Below, in pieces: positions 7,393-16,100 of a stretch of DNA of 64,000 nucleotides. Both the position numbers and the translations under genes were made by a program. The stretch covers positions 895,781 through 959,780 of the forward strand of contig NZ_JH556658.1 of the NCBI RefSeq assembly GCF_000179595.2. The letters run 5' to 3'. Positions within the stretch are counted from its first letter, which is position 1. Each line of letters opens with the position of its first letter. Under the pieces are notes generated by a model, which worked only from the letters and a program-made list of their open reading frames with translations, was not told the DNA's origin and made no database searches. The stretch is from Acetivibrio cellulolyticus CD2. GTDB taxonomy: Bacteria; Bacillota; Clostridia; Acetivibrionales; Acetivibrionaceae.

Positions 7393-9315
7393 CTAATTTA
7401 AGACCTTATACCAGTATTCAGCTTGTTTAGCCCTCTTGGGTTGGTTACGTTCCTTAGGCCTTTCATAATGATTCAGGAATAACGCAGCCAGATCGCCTAC
7501 ATCACCATTAGATTGGGAGAACTCCTTGAAAGACATTGAACTGTGTATCCATTGAACATTATTGTCTACCTCATAAAGAATTCTCTTCAACTGACTCTCC
7601 ATAGAAGTACATTCTAAATCCTTACTTTCTGCCCAATCTAAATATTTACTTGCAGGTGTCCATTGGACTATGCCAAAGCCACCTTTTCTATTGCCTTCTT
7701 TTAAACTCTGCCAGATACCAGGGTTCATGTTACTTTCTGTCTGCATATTTCCAAGCATTGCACAAACAGCATTTTTGGACCACCCCTTGGCACGGAGATA
7801 ATCAAGAATATATTGGGCATTTACCTTCATTTGTGCCATTGTCAGATAATCATTGCAAATGAACAATCCATCAGCTGATGGTTCTTTGCCATTTCCATTA
7901 TTATTATTCCCACTTGGTTTATCATTTGCGTCTATATCATTCAACTTGCCATGCCCAGGCACCTTTATAACCTGTCCTACATATATAAGGTTTGGGTTGG
8001 CAATATTGTTATATTTAGCTAACTCATTAACTGTTACACCATACTTTGCAGCAATTTTGCTGAGAGTATCTCCACTTTTCACTACATATTTAACAGTTTT
8101 ACCAGAATCTTTACCACTATTTGACTCTTTGGGCTTAACATTATTCAGCTTGCCTGGATCGGTTATCTTTATAACCTGCCCTACATATATTAGGTTCGGA
8201 TTAGAAATTTTATTAATCCTTACCAGCTCTGCAACTGTTGTACTATACTTTGCCGCTATTTTGCCAAGCGTATCACCACTTTTTACTTTGTACTCTTTAA
8301 CCCTACTAGTCACCGTAACATCAGGTTTCACATCTTTGGAAGATGGAATACTTGTGACTTTTCCCTTCAAAAACGGCATTGGATCAATAGGTTTTGAGTC
8401 TGTATTTCCAAGACAATTACCATTTTTGAGGCATTCTCTGACTTCAAAGTGAAGGTGCGGACCTGTTGAACGTCCAGTACTTCCTATATTACCTATATCT
8501 TGCCCTGCTTTTACTACATCGCCTGCTTTGACTTCTATTTTACTCATGTGTGCATATCTTATCTGAACTTTCTTTCCATCGATTTCTGTGTTAATGTACA
8601 CAACGTTTCCATATCCATCCAGCCATTTAGCCAGAACTACTTTTCCACCAATAGCAGCTGCTATATCCTTTCCGCTTGCAGCCCCTATATCCACTCCCTT
8701 GTGCCCATTTGGGTGAAGGCTATCCTTCGAACTATAAGGACATGTAATACGGGTTGATGAAGGTACAGGCCATACAAATTTTGGCGCCACAACAGTGCTT
8801 TTATTTTGCACAGGTTTGGATATAGTAGTGTTTCCTTTAACATTAACATTATTAGCGGGCTTAACCTTTATTAAATCCAATATTTTTGTAAGCCCAAATA
8901 TTTTCACTGGAACTCCTATTATGGGCAAAATTGCAATCATACCTAAAACTTCAGGCCTCTTTATAAATGTCGGCACATTTTTTTTGAATATATCAACAAT
9001 TGAACTTTTCCTTTGCGTGGTTGTCTTGCCTAGTTCTTCGATAGCATCCTCAATTTCATTTTCTGCTTTTTCATATTCTTTGAATACTTTATCCAAGAAT
9101 TTTGCGATCTCGGAAAGATTCCTTTCTTCCTCATAAAGTCTGTTGTTTAAATCTCCAAGACCTTTATCAATACCGTTACGATTACGTATATCCGAGTCAA
9201 GTGAACTCCTTATATTAGAAATGCTATTCCCAATACTACTTAAATCTTTAGAAAGTCTTTTTATTCTTCCTTCACTTTGTTCTAACACTTTTAGTTGTAC
9301 GGCAAAATCTCCCAT
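7393..9315 (-). CDS. T7SS-type wall hydrolase: N-terminal export domain, M23 peptidase, two LysM, phage-type lysozyme
   Basis: Residues 1-95 are the shared helical domain with SLDSDIR turn and YEKAE (YxxxE) export signal. A hydrophobic stretch follows at about 125-155. An M23 peptidase (LytM/lysostaphin type) lies at about 190-290, with zinc-site motifs HKGVD and HLHF. Two LysM peptidoglycan-binding repeats lie at about 342-385 and 408-452 ([16 protein letters not shown]). The end (about 488-640) resembles a phage tail lysozyme ([15 protein letters not shown] with likely catalytic Glu, then [10 protein letters not shown]). The ATG at 9315 has a run of seven G upstream. There is no Sec signal peptide, so export by the adjacent T7SS is the simplest reading. 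Confidence 0.9.
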   Translation of the reverse strand: MGDFAVQLKVLEQSEGRIKRLSKDLSSIGNSISNIRSSLDSDIRNRNGIDKGLGDLNNRLYEEERNLSEIAKFLDKVFKEYEKAENEIEDAIEELGKTTTQRKSSIVDIFKKNVPTFIKRPEVLGMIAILPIIGVPVKIFGLTKILDLIKVKPANNVNVKGNTTISKPVQNKSTVVAPKFVWPVPSSTRITCPYSSKDSLHPNGHKGVDIGAASGKDIAAAIGGKVVLAKWLDGYGNVVYINTEIDGKKVQIRYAHMSKIEVKAGDVVKAGQDIGNIGSTGRSTGPHLHFEVRECLKNGNCLGNTDSKPIDPMPFLKGKVTSIPSSKDVKPDVTVTSRVKEYKVKSGDTLGKIAAKYSTTVAELVRINKISNPNLIYVGQVIKITDPGKLNNVKPKESNSGKDSGKTVKYVVKSGDTLSKIAAKYGVTVNELAKYNNIANPNLIYVGQVIKVPGHGKLNDIDANDKPSGNNNNGNGKEPSADGLFICNDYLTMAQMKVNAQYILDYLRAKGWSKNAVCAMLGNMQTESNMNPGIWQSLKEGNRKGGFGIVQWTPASKYLDWAESKDLECTSMESQLKRILYEVDNNVQWIHSSMSFKEFSQSNGDVGDLAALFLNHYERPKERNQPKRAKQAEYWYKVLN

Positions 9316-9347
9316 AAAATGCCCCCCCTGATCGAATTCTATATACA

Positions 9348-9851
9348 CTATAAATTGCAAGGACTATTCCATGTCCTAACAAGAATATTCTTTCCCGCTT
9401 CAATCTTACCAGGCTTGATCTTGTACTTCATTAATAACTCTTTTTTGTGTATCCGGCATGGTTCCACCATTAATGCCACATTAAATACTTCACAAAAATC
9501 AATCTTCCAACCCTTTATTTCTTTATTATTTGATTTAATCAAACCAGTTTTTTGGCTACCTGCAAGTTTGAAATTTCCAATCTTCTCAATCATATAATTC
9601 ACAGTTTTCTCTGCATCAAGATAGTCTGTAATTGTATGCTCAACAAAACTACAACATCTTGAAAAATACATACAAATTCGTTCAAGCTCTTGTTCAACAA
9701 CTTTTATTAAGTTTAAAACATCTTGGAATTCCGGATCAATGCTTCCTCCAACCATTCTGAATTCAGCTTCAATCCTGTTGGCTTCCCGCTTAAGACTGCA
9801 TATCTGCTCAAGCATTGCTTTCATTCCATCAGGATATACCGAAATATTCAC
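9348..9851 (-). CDS. Small T7SS cargo-partner-like protein
   Basis: About 168 residues. The first 95 are helical and follow the same plan as the N-terminal domain of the hydrolases: helix, SIDPEF turn, second helix ending in DYLDAE (YxxxE). The C-terminal 70 residues ([20 protein letters not shown] and around) are basic, with no family recognised. It lies between the WXG100 cassette and the hydrolase gene, 32 bp before the latter. A partner or chaperone that pairs with the hydrolase N-terminus is likely. The GTG at 9851 has GGGAGTG upstream. An in-frame ATG at 9869 lacks a site. Confidence 0.65.
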   Translation of the reverse strand: MNISVYPDGMKAMLEQICSLKREANRIEAEFRMVGGSIDPEFQDVLNLIKVVEQELERICMYFSRCCSFVEHTITDYLDAEKTVNYMIEKIGNFKLAGSQKTGLIKSNNKEIKGWKIDFCEVFNVALMVEPCRIHKKELLMKYKIKPGKIEAGKNILVRTWNSPCNL

Positions 9852-9891
9852 AGTATTCACTCCCTGCATTACTTAAGATTTCGATACATAA

Positions 9892-9922
9892 TTGTAGGCC
9901 TACCTATAGGGTAGACCTACAA
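9892..9922 (-). other. Intercistronic hairpin after WXG100 cassette 2
   Basis: TTGTAGG-c-CTACC pairs with GGTAG-a-CCTACAA, the same stem as at 4411-4441 with one loop base changed. It sits between the WXG100 cassette and the cargo-partner gene and has no U-run on the minus strand. Conservation in both copies at the same place supports a role in mRNA stability or partial read-through. Confidence 0.6.
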
Positions 9923-9947
9923 AAAGAGAGCTTTTACAACTATCTTA

Positions 9948-10247
9948 TTATGAAAACAAACTACCTGAAGCATTATTAATTGCTTTATCAGCCTCTTCAT
10001 ATGCTTTTGCTGTTGACTCTAAAAAGTTTGTGTAGGAGTCAATAACTTTGTAATATGCTTCAAAATTGTCCTTCAAACCAGTGAATTTTGAAATAAAGGC
10101 ATTTGCTGCTTCACTTTCCCATTTCTTCTTCATTTTGTTCATTTCTGTCTCAATATCTTTCATTACACCCTGAAAGTTTGTGTTTATTGACTTTATATTT
10201 GATGATGTTGACCTCAACACCTGTGGTGTTACTTTAAATTCTGCCAT
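9948..10247 (-). CDS. WXG100 protein (EsxA/YukE family), cassette 2
   Basis: 99 residues, differing from the protein at 4455-4754 only at E/T in DIE(S/T)EM and G/S near the end. It has the KKWESEAA turn and the YEEAD export signal. The ribosome site GAGGT precedes the ATG. It is the third gene of cassette 2 and lies upstream of the hydrolase genes. Two almost identical small substrates in one locus suggest gene dosage or pairing with different cargo rather than new function. Confidence 0.95.
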   Translation of the reverse strand: MAEFKVTPQVLRSTSSNIKSINTNFQGVMKDIETEMNKMKKKWESEAANAFISKFTGLKDNFEAYYKVIDSYTNFLESTAKAYEEADKAINNASGSLFS

Positions 10248-10270
10248 TATATTTTACCTCCTCAAATTTA

Positions 10271-10579
10271 TTATCTTCCACTTGTTAGTTTTCCTGCTCC
10301 GTCCTTGATGTTTGCTTCTGTATCTTTGTACACCTTTGCTGACTTTTCTAAAAACTCAACATAATTGTCCAATACCTTTTTTAAGTTATCAAACTCAACT
10401 CTGAAGCCATCTATCTGTTTTGCGTATGCCTGATTAGCTTCACCGCTCCATGAACTTTTCATTCCATCTACTTCCTGATACAACTTTTGGTATAGTTTTA
10501 CATAGCTACCTATCTCACCTTGTATTTTCTTTGCTGAACCTTGCAACTCTTCAGGTGTTACACTTATTTTACCTGCCAT
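10271..10579 (-). CDS. WXG100 protein, cassette 2 middle gene
   Basis: 102 residues with the SSWSGEANQAYAKQ turn and YKDTE export signal. It is the most divergent of the three duplicated pairs (for example LQGSAKKIQGEIGSYVK against LEGSAKKIEGKIGSYVN in the copy). That could reflect matching to a different partner. The ribosome site is AAAGGAGGA. Confidence 0.95.
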   Translation of the reverse strand: MAGKISVTPEELQGSAKKIQGEIGSYVKLYQKLYQEVDGMKSSWSGEANQAYAKQIDGFRVEFDNLKKVLDNYVEFLEKSAKVYKDTEANIKDGAGKLTSGR

Positions 10580-10638
10580 ATCAACAATCCTCCTTTATTG
10601 ATTAACCTACATTTTTTATTTATTTCAGCCTTAAAAGG

Positions 10639-10998
10639 CTATTTTGCTTTTTTACTTTCCTTCTCTTTTCTTTCACGTTCTTTTCTTTCCTGTTCTCTTA
10701 TGTAGTCATTATAACGTCTTTCATATGCATCGTCTTCTCTTTCTATATCTGAAGCAGCATTAGCTATTTTCCCTGCTATCTCAGATATTTTTCTTGCAGT
10801 ACTTTCTATTTCTTCAATCATAATTCCACATTGCTTTTTAAATTCTTTGGATGCATCCCCACTCCAAACTTTCACGGTTTGCACCAAAACATCATCTAAA
10901 TTATCCGCAACTTTGTTAGTATTTTTCGACAACTCCCTTATACTCGATACCTGGTTCATAACCTGACTATAATTTATTCGTCTTTTAGGTGGAAGCAT
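10639..10998 (-). CDS. WXG100-like protein with charged tail, cassette 2 first gene
   Basis: 119 residues with the KVWSGDASKEF turn and a lysine/arginine/glutamate-rich C-terminal helix. It is nearly identical to the protein at 5145-5504. It is the first gene downstream of the promoter at 11049-11077, with ribosome site GGGGAGGAG. Confidence 0.9.
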   Translation of the reverse strand: MLPPKRRINYSQVMNQVSSIRELSKNTNKVADNLDDVLVQTVKVWSGDASKEFKKQCGIMIEEIESTARKISEIAGKIANAASDIEREDDAYERRYNDYIREQERKERERKEKESKKAK

Positions 10999-11048
10999 TA
11001 TTTCTCCTCCCCATCTATTCAGATGTTTTTTTGCCTTTCATGGATTTC

Positions 11049-11116
11049 ATTATAAACACATTAATTCTTCATTACAATAGTTTCTGACGAAATGCTCATT
11101 TGAAAGGATGAAACGC
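11049..11116 (-). promoter_or_regulatory. Promoter with 21-bp-spaced direct repeats (candidate LytTR operator), cassette 2
   Basis: On the minus strand, -35 is TTGTAA (11072-11077), the spacer 17 bp and -10 TATAAT (11049-11054). The direct repeats are GCGTTTCATC (11107-11116) and GCATTTCGTC (11086-11095), 21 bp apart, the second ending 8 bp upstream of -35. The promoter lies in the 171-bp gap after the YukD gene, so the cassette can be expressed independently of the EssC operon. Confidence 0.8.
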
Positions 11117-11169
11117 ATTTTTTTGTAATATTCTTACAATTTATAGGTTGTATTGCGTTTTTATTCTTT

Positions 11170-11418
11170 TTAAACAAGAATTAATTTTGTTCCGTCTGTT
11201 ATACCCGTATTACTGATTGTACTGTTGCTTGGCAGAACAGTTTCATCTTCACATTTACACAAAATAGCATTATCCTTATAAGGCTTAATTCCTTCTGCCT
11301 CTTGTACCGCCTGTGCAATAAGCTCTGCTGCAACCCCAACTTTCATGACTTCAGGTATTATAAATTCATATTTTTTACCTGTCGCCGGAACCACAACCTC
11401 AATAAATACTTTTTCCAT
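11170..11418 (-). CDS. YukD/EsaB ubiquitin-like T7SS protein
   Basis: 82 residues from the chosen ATG (MEKVFIEVVVPATGKKYEFI). The beta-grasp pattern of YukD is clear: two beta strands, a central helix (VAAELIAQAVQEAEG), then the end TISNTGITDGTKLILV. YukD/EsaB is a small cytosolic part of Gram-positive T7SSb loci and is needed for secretion in Bacillus and Staphylococcus. The start at 11418 has AAGGAGATG seven bases upstream. The longer frame would include this site. It lies one base after the preceding gene, so the two are translationally coupled. Confidence 0.88.
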   Translation of the reverse strand: MEKVFIEVVVPATGKKYEFIIPEVMKVGVAAELIAQAVQEAEGIKPYKDNAILCKCEDETVLPSNSTISNTGITDGTKLILV

Positions 11419-11419
11419 G

Positions 11420-12271
11420 TTACACATCTCCTTCAATAGCATTACTATATAAATGCTTTAGTGCAAAAACCATCTCATCAATTTCACCAAGAAGTGATTG
11501 CGTACTAAGAGTGTTAAACCTTATACTGCTAACTATTTCATCCTCTTTTCCTATTGCTGAAGCATCCAACTTCCATAAATGTCTGGTGCCCCCATAGTAA
11601 GTAAAACTGTTAACATCACTCATACTGTCATAGTCTAAAAGCATTATTAATAGTGAAATACAAAAATTTTTGTCCTTCAAAGCATCAAACAAGTCCTCAG
11701 AGGCCTCATCACTACATCCATAATTCATAAAAAGCTCTTTTGCTTCACTCTTATCTTCCCTTACTACCGTATCATTTAATTTCTCAAAATCTGATAGAGG
11801 AATGTCGAAACTGATATTTTCACTCTCATAGTCCGTTTCAGTATAAAAACACTCTTTAATATTGTCTGACACTTTTTCAATACTAACCAGTGGCGTCAAT
11901 ATCCACTTATTCGGGCTTAGTCTATCCTGATCCAGCTCAACGGCGATTTTTTCATTAATATATATATTTCTTGTACGCGAAGAACTGCCTTCAATCATCG
12001 CAGTTCTGATGAAAACCTTGGGATTGCAACAGGCAACCATTAAAGAATACAAATCATTATCCATGGTTATCGAGTTATCAAACTCAACCTCTATGTATTT
12101 TTTATTTTCCAACTGTTCCCTTGCTATATCCCATTCCTCAGCAACCTGACTTTCATCTATTTCAGAAACAGTATCTTCAACTCCATACATCTCATCAGCA
12201 CCTGTCAATGCAGCAAGGAAGATCAACTCCTTCTGGGTTAAAACAAAACCAGCTTCTCCAATCGGGCTCAT
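11420..12271 (-). CDS. T7SS-locus cytosolic protein, possibly EspG-like chaperone
   Basis: About 283 residues without signal or membrane segment. The beginning (PIGEAGFVLTQKELIFLAAL) and the mixed alpha/beta pattern with a late strand (GGTRHLWKLDAS) recall mycobacterial EspG and related secretion-associated chaperones, which are similar in length. This is a weak fold-level impression and could be wrong. The first half has a winged-helix-like stretch (helix-turn-helix, ESQVAEEWDIAREQLENKKY). The chosen ATG (12271) has GAGGAG eight bases upstream. It sits between the LytTR regulator and YukD, so a role in binding WXG100 or cargo proteins before export is plausible. Confidence 0.6.
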   Translation of the reverse strand: MSPIGEAGFVLTQKELIFLAALTGADEMYGVEDTVSEIDESQVAEEWDIAREQLENKKYIEVEFDNSITMDNDLYSLMVACCNPKVFIRTAMIEGSSSRTRNIYINEKIAVELDQDRLSPNKWILTPLVSIEKVSDNIKECFYTETDYESENISFDIPLSDFEKLNDTVVREDKSEAKELFMNYGCSDEASEDLFDALKDKNFCISLLIMLLDYDSMSDVNSFTYYGGTRHLWKLDASAIGKEDEIVSSIRFNTLSTQSLLGEIDEMVFALKHLYSNAIEGDV

Positions 12272-12299
12272 CACCATCACTCCTCTATATATCAATATT

Positions 12300-13037
12300 T
12301 TATAAACATTTGAGTTTATCTTTCAATATTCCTTTAAAGGTTCTAGATATATCTATTTCAGTTCCATTTATCATCTCAATTTTCATGTCCGAGAAAGAAA
12401 TTCTAGACATTTTGTCCGCATTTATAATATAGCTCTTGTGACACCTGATAAAGTTTTCCCCCAGTTTTTCTTCGAGGGATGACAGACTGTCGTAGTACCC
12501 TATCCTCTGGTTTTCAGTATGCACATATATCTTCTTTTGGTAAGATTCTAAATATAATATCTGATTATAATCAATTCTGTATATCTCCGTACCTATGTTA
12601 ATATTTAAAACCGCTTCATTCTCAGCGAAAAAATTCAGATAATCTCTGTAAATATCCCCCATTACATGTTTAAGTTCTTCAATTTTGACTGCCTCTCCCT
12701 GCTTTATCAAAAAACCCGACGGCTTAATTAATCCCGTCATAACCTTATAAATATATTCAGTATGAGCAGTACAAAAAACAATATATGAATCACGATCCTT
12801 TTCTCTGACAGCTTTCGCCAACTCAATACCGTCTTCTTCAGATAAACTATAAACTGTCTCAAGAATATAAATCGATATTTCATTTTCTTTGTCCAAATAC
12901 TCTAAAACATCCTGGGGTGAAGAAGCCATTACTGCAATCTCAATATTATAGTTATTTCTAATGGCTATCTCCATTATCAACTTCTTTAAAAGTTGTATAT
13001 ATATATTATCTTCATCACATAAAACAACTTTTAACAA
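12300..13037 (-). CDS. LytTR-family response regulator with Glu at the phospho-acceptor site
   Basis: The N-terminal receiver domain (about residues 1-120) has the acidic pair (CDED), conserved Thr (FCTAHTEY) and Lys (KPSGFLIK). The expected Asp in the third strand is Glu (IYILETVYS). The C-terminal LytTR DNA-binding domain (about 140-240) has YLESYQKKIYVHT and FIRCHKSYIIN. AgrA/ComE-type regulators bind two direct repeats 21-22 bp apart upstream of -35, matching three promoters in this window. No histidine kinase is encoded nearby. With Glu it may be constitutively active or regulated otherwise. The TTG at 13037 has GGAGGT six bases upstream. GTG at 13052 is the alternative. Confidence 0.88.
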   Translation of the reverse strand: MLKVVLCDEDNIYIQLLKKLIMEIAIRNNYNIEIAVMASSPQDVLEYLDKENEISIYILETVYSLSEEDGIELAKAVREKDRDSYIVFCTAHTEYIYKVMTGLIKPSGFLIKQGEAVKIEELKHVMGDIYRDYLNFFAENEAVLNINIGTEIYRIDYNQILYLESYQKKIYVHTENQRIGYYDSLSSLEEKLGENFIRCHKSYIINADKMSRISFSDMKIEMINGTEIDISRTFKGILKDKLKCL

Positions 13038-13140
13038 GCCCCCCACCTCCACTTCGTTAGGTTATCATAAGTGATGTAGTCCATAGCAATTAAGCTGAAG
13101 TGTATTTATTAACTTCTGAAGCCAGCAATGCTAAAAATCA

Positions 13141-16100
13141 CTAGGCAAGGGGTGTCTTAATTACTTTATATTCATTCCTGTCAATAATGTATCCTATACC
13201 GGTATCATACTGGCAGTTTCTTTGCTGATAGCTCATACTTACATTGAATATATTCTGCCCGTCTACATTTCCCCCGAGTAAAATTCCATTCTTTCCAGTA
13301 AACACAGAATTATATAACGTTTGGCTGGTAAATGTTTTAAGCTTGTCCGGATTAGCAGTGAATATAAAATACACTTCAAGGCCACTACCGCCGCTTAATA
13401 AGTTTTCAACGTAGCTTAAGGCATTATCAGAAATCATTTTAAAGAAACCGTCAAAATCATCTATAAGCACTACTATACGTTGATATTTTCGCATATATTC
13501 ATATTCGCTCTGGTTATTGTCATTCTGTCTGAAAGCTTTCAAATCTTTGTGTCTTGCCTGCATTTCCTTTACAAGAGGAGTAATGAAGCCATCAAAAGAC
13601 TCGGTATCGCATATATAATCATCTGCATTATATTTTGAACAATATCTTCTTAGTTCACCTTCTCCGCTATCAACTACATAAACTTTCCAGTCAAAATTTG
13701 ACTTAATCAATCTTAACAAAGTTTTTAACATATTCGTTTTTCCAGTCTGGTCATAACCGAGAATGGAATATGCATAGAACTTTCCAATATCAATGGATAG
13801 AATTTCTGCCTCCTCAACATCATATCCTAAAGGAATCAACTCCTGCTCGAAGAGCGCCTTACAGTCGTCACTTTCAAGCATGAAATCTACTGAAAGCTCA
13901 TCAGGCACAAACGGAATCGGTTTTGCCTTACGACCAGACCATTTTTCCTTCATATTTCCGAATAATTCCCTTAGCTGAGTAACCCTTTCTGCCTCATTAT
14001 CAGATTCTGCTGCAAGTGCAGTCTGGAACTCAAGTGGAGTATCAACCTTGGCAAGACCTCTTCCTTTTACAATTTCCGGCTCAAGTCCGTCAGTCTGTCC
14101 AACAACAGATGCATACTCATACTTATCATTCAACTGCAAAGTATACATAAGTTTGAAATTCTGACTCACTCTGTATTTAACAGAACTTGTATTTGAAGTG
14201 GTGAATACCATATATATACCATAATTTCCGCCTTCACGGGAAAGTGTCACAAGTGTGCTTTCAGAATCCGGATATAGCTCGGCAAACGCCGAGTAGTTAT
14301 CTATTATCATAACTAATGCAGGCTCTACAGTTCCCGAAATCTGCATATAGGATTGCAAATTACCTACCCCATATTCAGCAAACTTTCTCTTTCTGCTTTC
14401 CAATTCCTTCGTAAGCATTCTGAACAATTTATCAAGTTTATCTCCATCATCCGAAAAAATTACTCCTCCGGTATGAGGCAGACCACTGTAATACCCCATT
14501 GTTCTTCCGCCAAAATCCAATAGATACAAGTTCACCATCTCAGGCGAATATGATTTTATAAGTGAATATATAAGTGTCTGTACAAAGGTAGTCTTGCCTG
14601 TGCCAGGGGCTCCGTACAGCAACAAGTGTCCATCCTCTCCCATGTTTGCTCTGAGGGGACTTTGCATCTGATTTTTCGGATCATCATAAATTCCTATGGT
14701 AGGTCTCATCCAATGGTCAACAGGTTTCCAACCTTCACCATCCCAGCCACCGCTCTCTTTTACTATATTATCATAGAATATAACATCGCCCAACGGTTCC
14801 AACCAGAGCTTTAAAGGACTAATATTATCTTTTACAGATATATCAGCGATATAATCCACGATTGCAGAAAGTTGTGTACTTGAGCTTTTCACAGCCTCTG
14901 TTTTTGTGGAAACTGTTTTGAGCGCCCTTCCAGAGTTATCAATCAACATAACCTGTTTGTCTCCGTCATTTTCAATCTTGTCAGTAGGTACATAAGGTGC
15001 TCCGCTCCAACCCGACTGAACCAGTTCAAAAATCTCATCGTTTCCTACCTGTACATAACACCTTCCTGCCTGCGTAATATATGCTGCTTCCTGCCTTTTG
15101 AGCATTTCATTACTATCTGCCTTGTCCAAAACCTTAAGACAAATTCTGAACCTTGTATTACTCCATATCTGATCATCAACAACACCTGATGGCTTCTGAG
15201 TAGCCAGAATCAAATGCACGCCAAGACTTCTTCCTATTCTTGCTGTACTAACCAACTCATTCATAAAGTCAGGCTGCTGGGATTTTAATTCTGCAAACTC
15301 GTCTGAAACTATGACAAGGTGAGGCAGCGGCTCTTTTGCCTTATGCTCCTTATACATCTGCTGGTATTTATCAATATGGTTAACTCCATATTCCGCAAAT
15401 ATTCTCTGTCTGCGCTTAAGTTCGCTTTGAAGCGAAACCAATGATCTGCGTATCTGGCTTCCTCCAAGATTGGTTATAGTACCGGCAATATGCGGCAAAC
15501 CTATAAAGCAGTTTGCCATCCCTCCTCCTTTGTAGTCAATCAATATGAAGGACACATCATAGGGATGATAATTTATAGCCATTGAAAGTATTAACGATTG
15601 TATGAATTCACTTTTACCGGAACCTGTCATACCTGCTATAAGTCCGTGAGGTCCATGGTATTTTTCATGTATATTCAGGAAAAACTGCGTGTCACCGGCT
15701 TTTATTCCCAATGGCGCCTCCAGTGATCTGTACGACAGATTTTCCCTCCATCTTCTCTTGATTTCAAGGTGCTCAATTCTTCCTACCTTAAACATCTCAA
15801 GGAAGGTCAACACAGACGGCAAAGACATTGCCGACGCCAGTTCTTTTACCTTCATACCTGCAAGAGAACAAGAGAAAGAGTCCAAATCGTTTCTATTTAT
15901 TGGATCCGTTTTAAATTCTATCATCCCATCCTCAGGGTTATCTCTATGATAAAGGGTACATTCAGCTTCAGAACACTGTACAAAAGAATTACATTCTTTA
16001 GGAAGCATATTCAGCTTTTCATAGGCAAATATCGTTGTTACTCCGAGAGACACCGAGGAGCTTGTCAAATAACGCATTACAGGTTCATTTTCAGCAAGTT

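Larger units (their letters stand above)
9892..11140 (-). repeat. Duplicated WXG100 cassette (copy of 4411-5650)
   Basis: The promoter region, three WXG100 genes and the hairpin form a block of about 1.24 kb. It is nearly identical in order, spacing and sequence to 4411-5650, in direct orientation about 5.5 kb apart. Differences are scattered single bases, mostly synonymous, with more changes in the middle gene. Outside the block the sequences diverge. This is a segmental duplication that placed one cassette in front of each cargo group. Confidence 0.92.

Noticed and set aside
7853-8452. Long plus-strand open frame opposite the hydrolase
   Set aside because: It lies fully opposite well-supported M23 and LysM coding sequence, has no ribosome site, and its composition mirrors the antisense of that gene.
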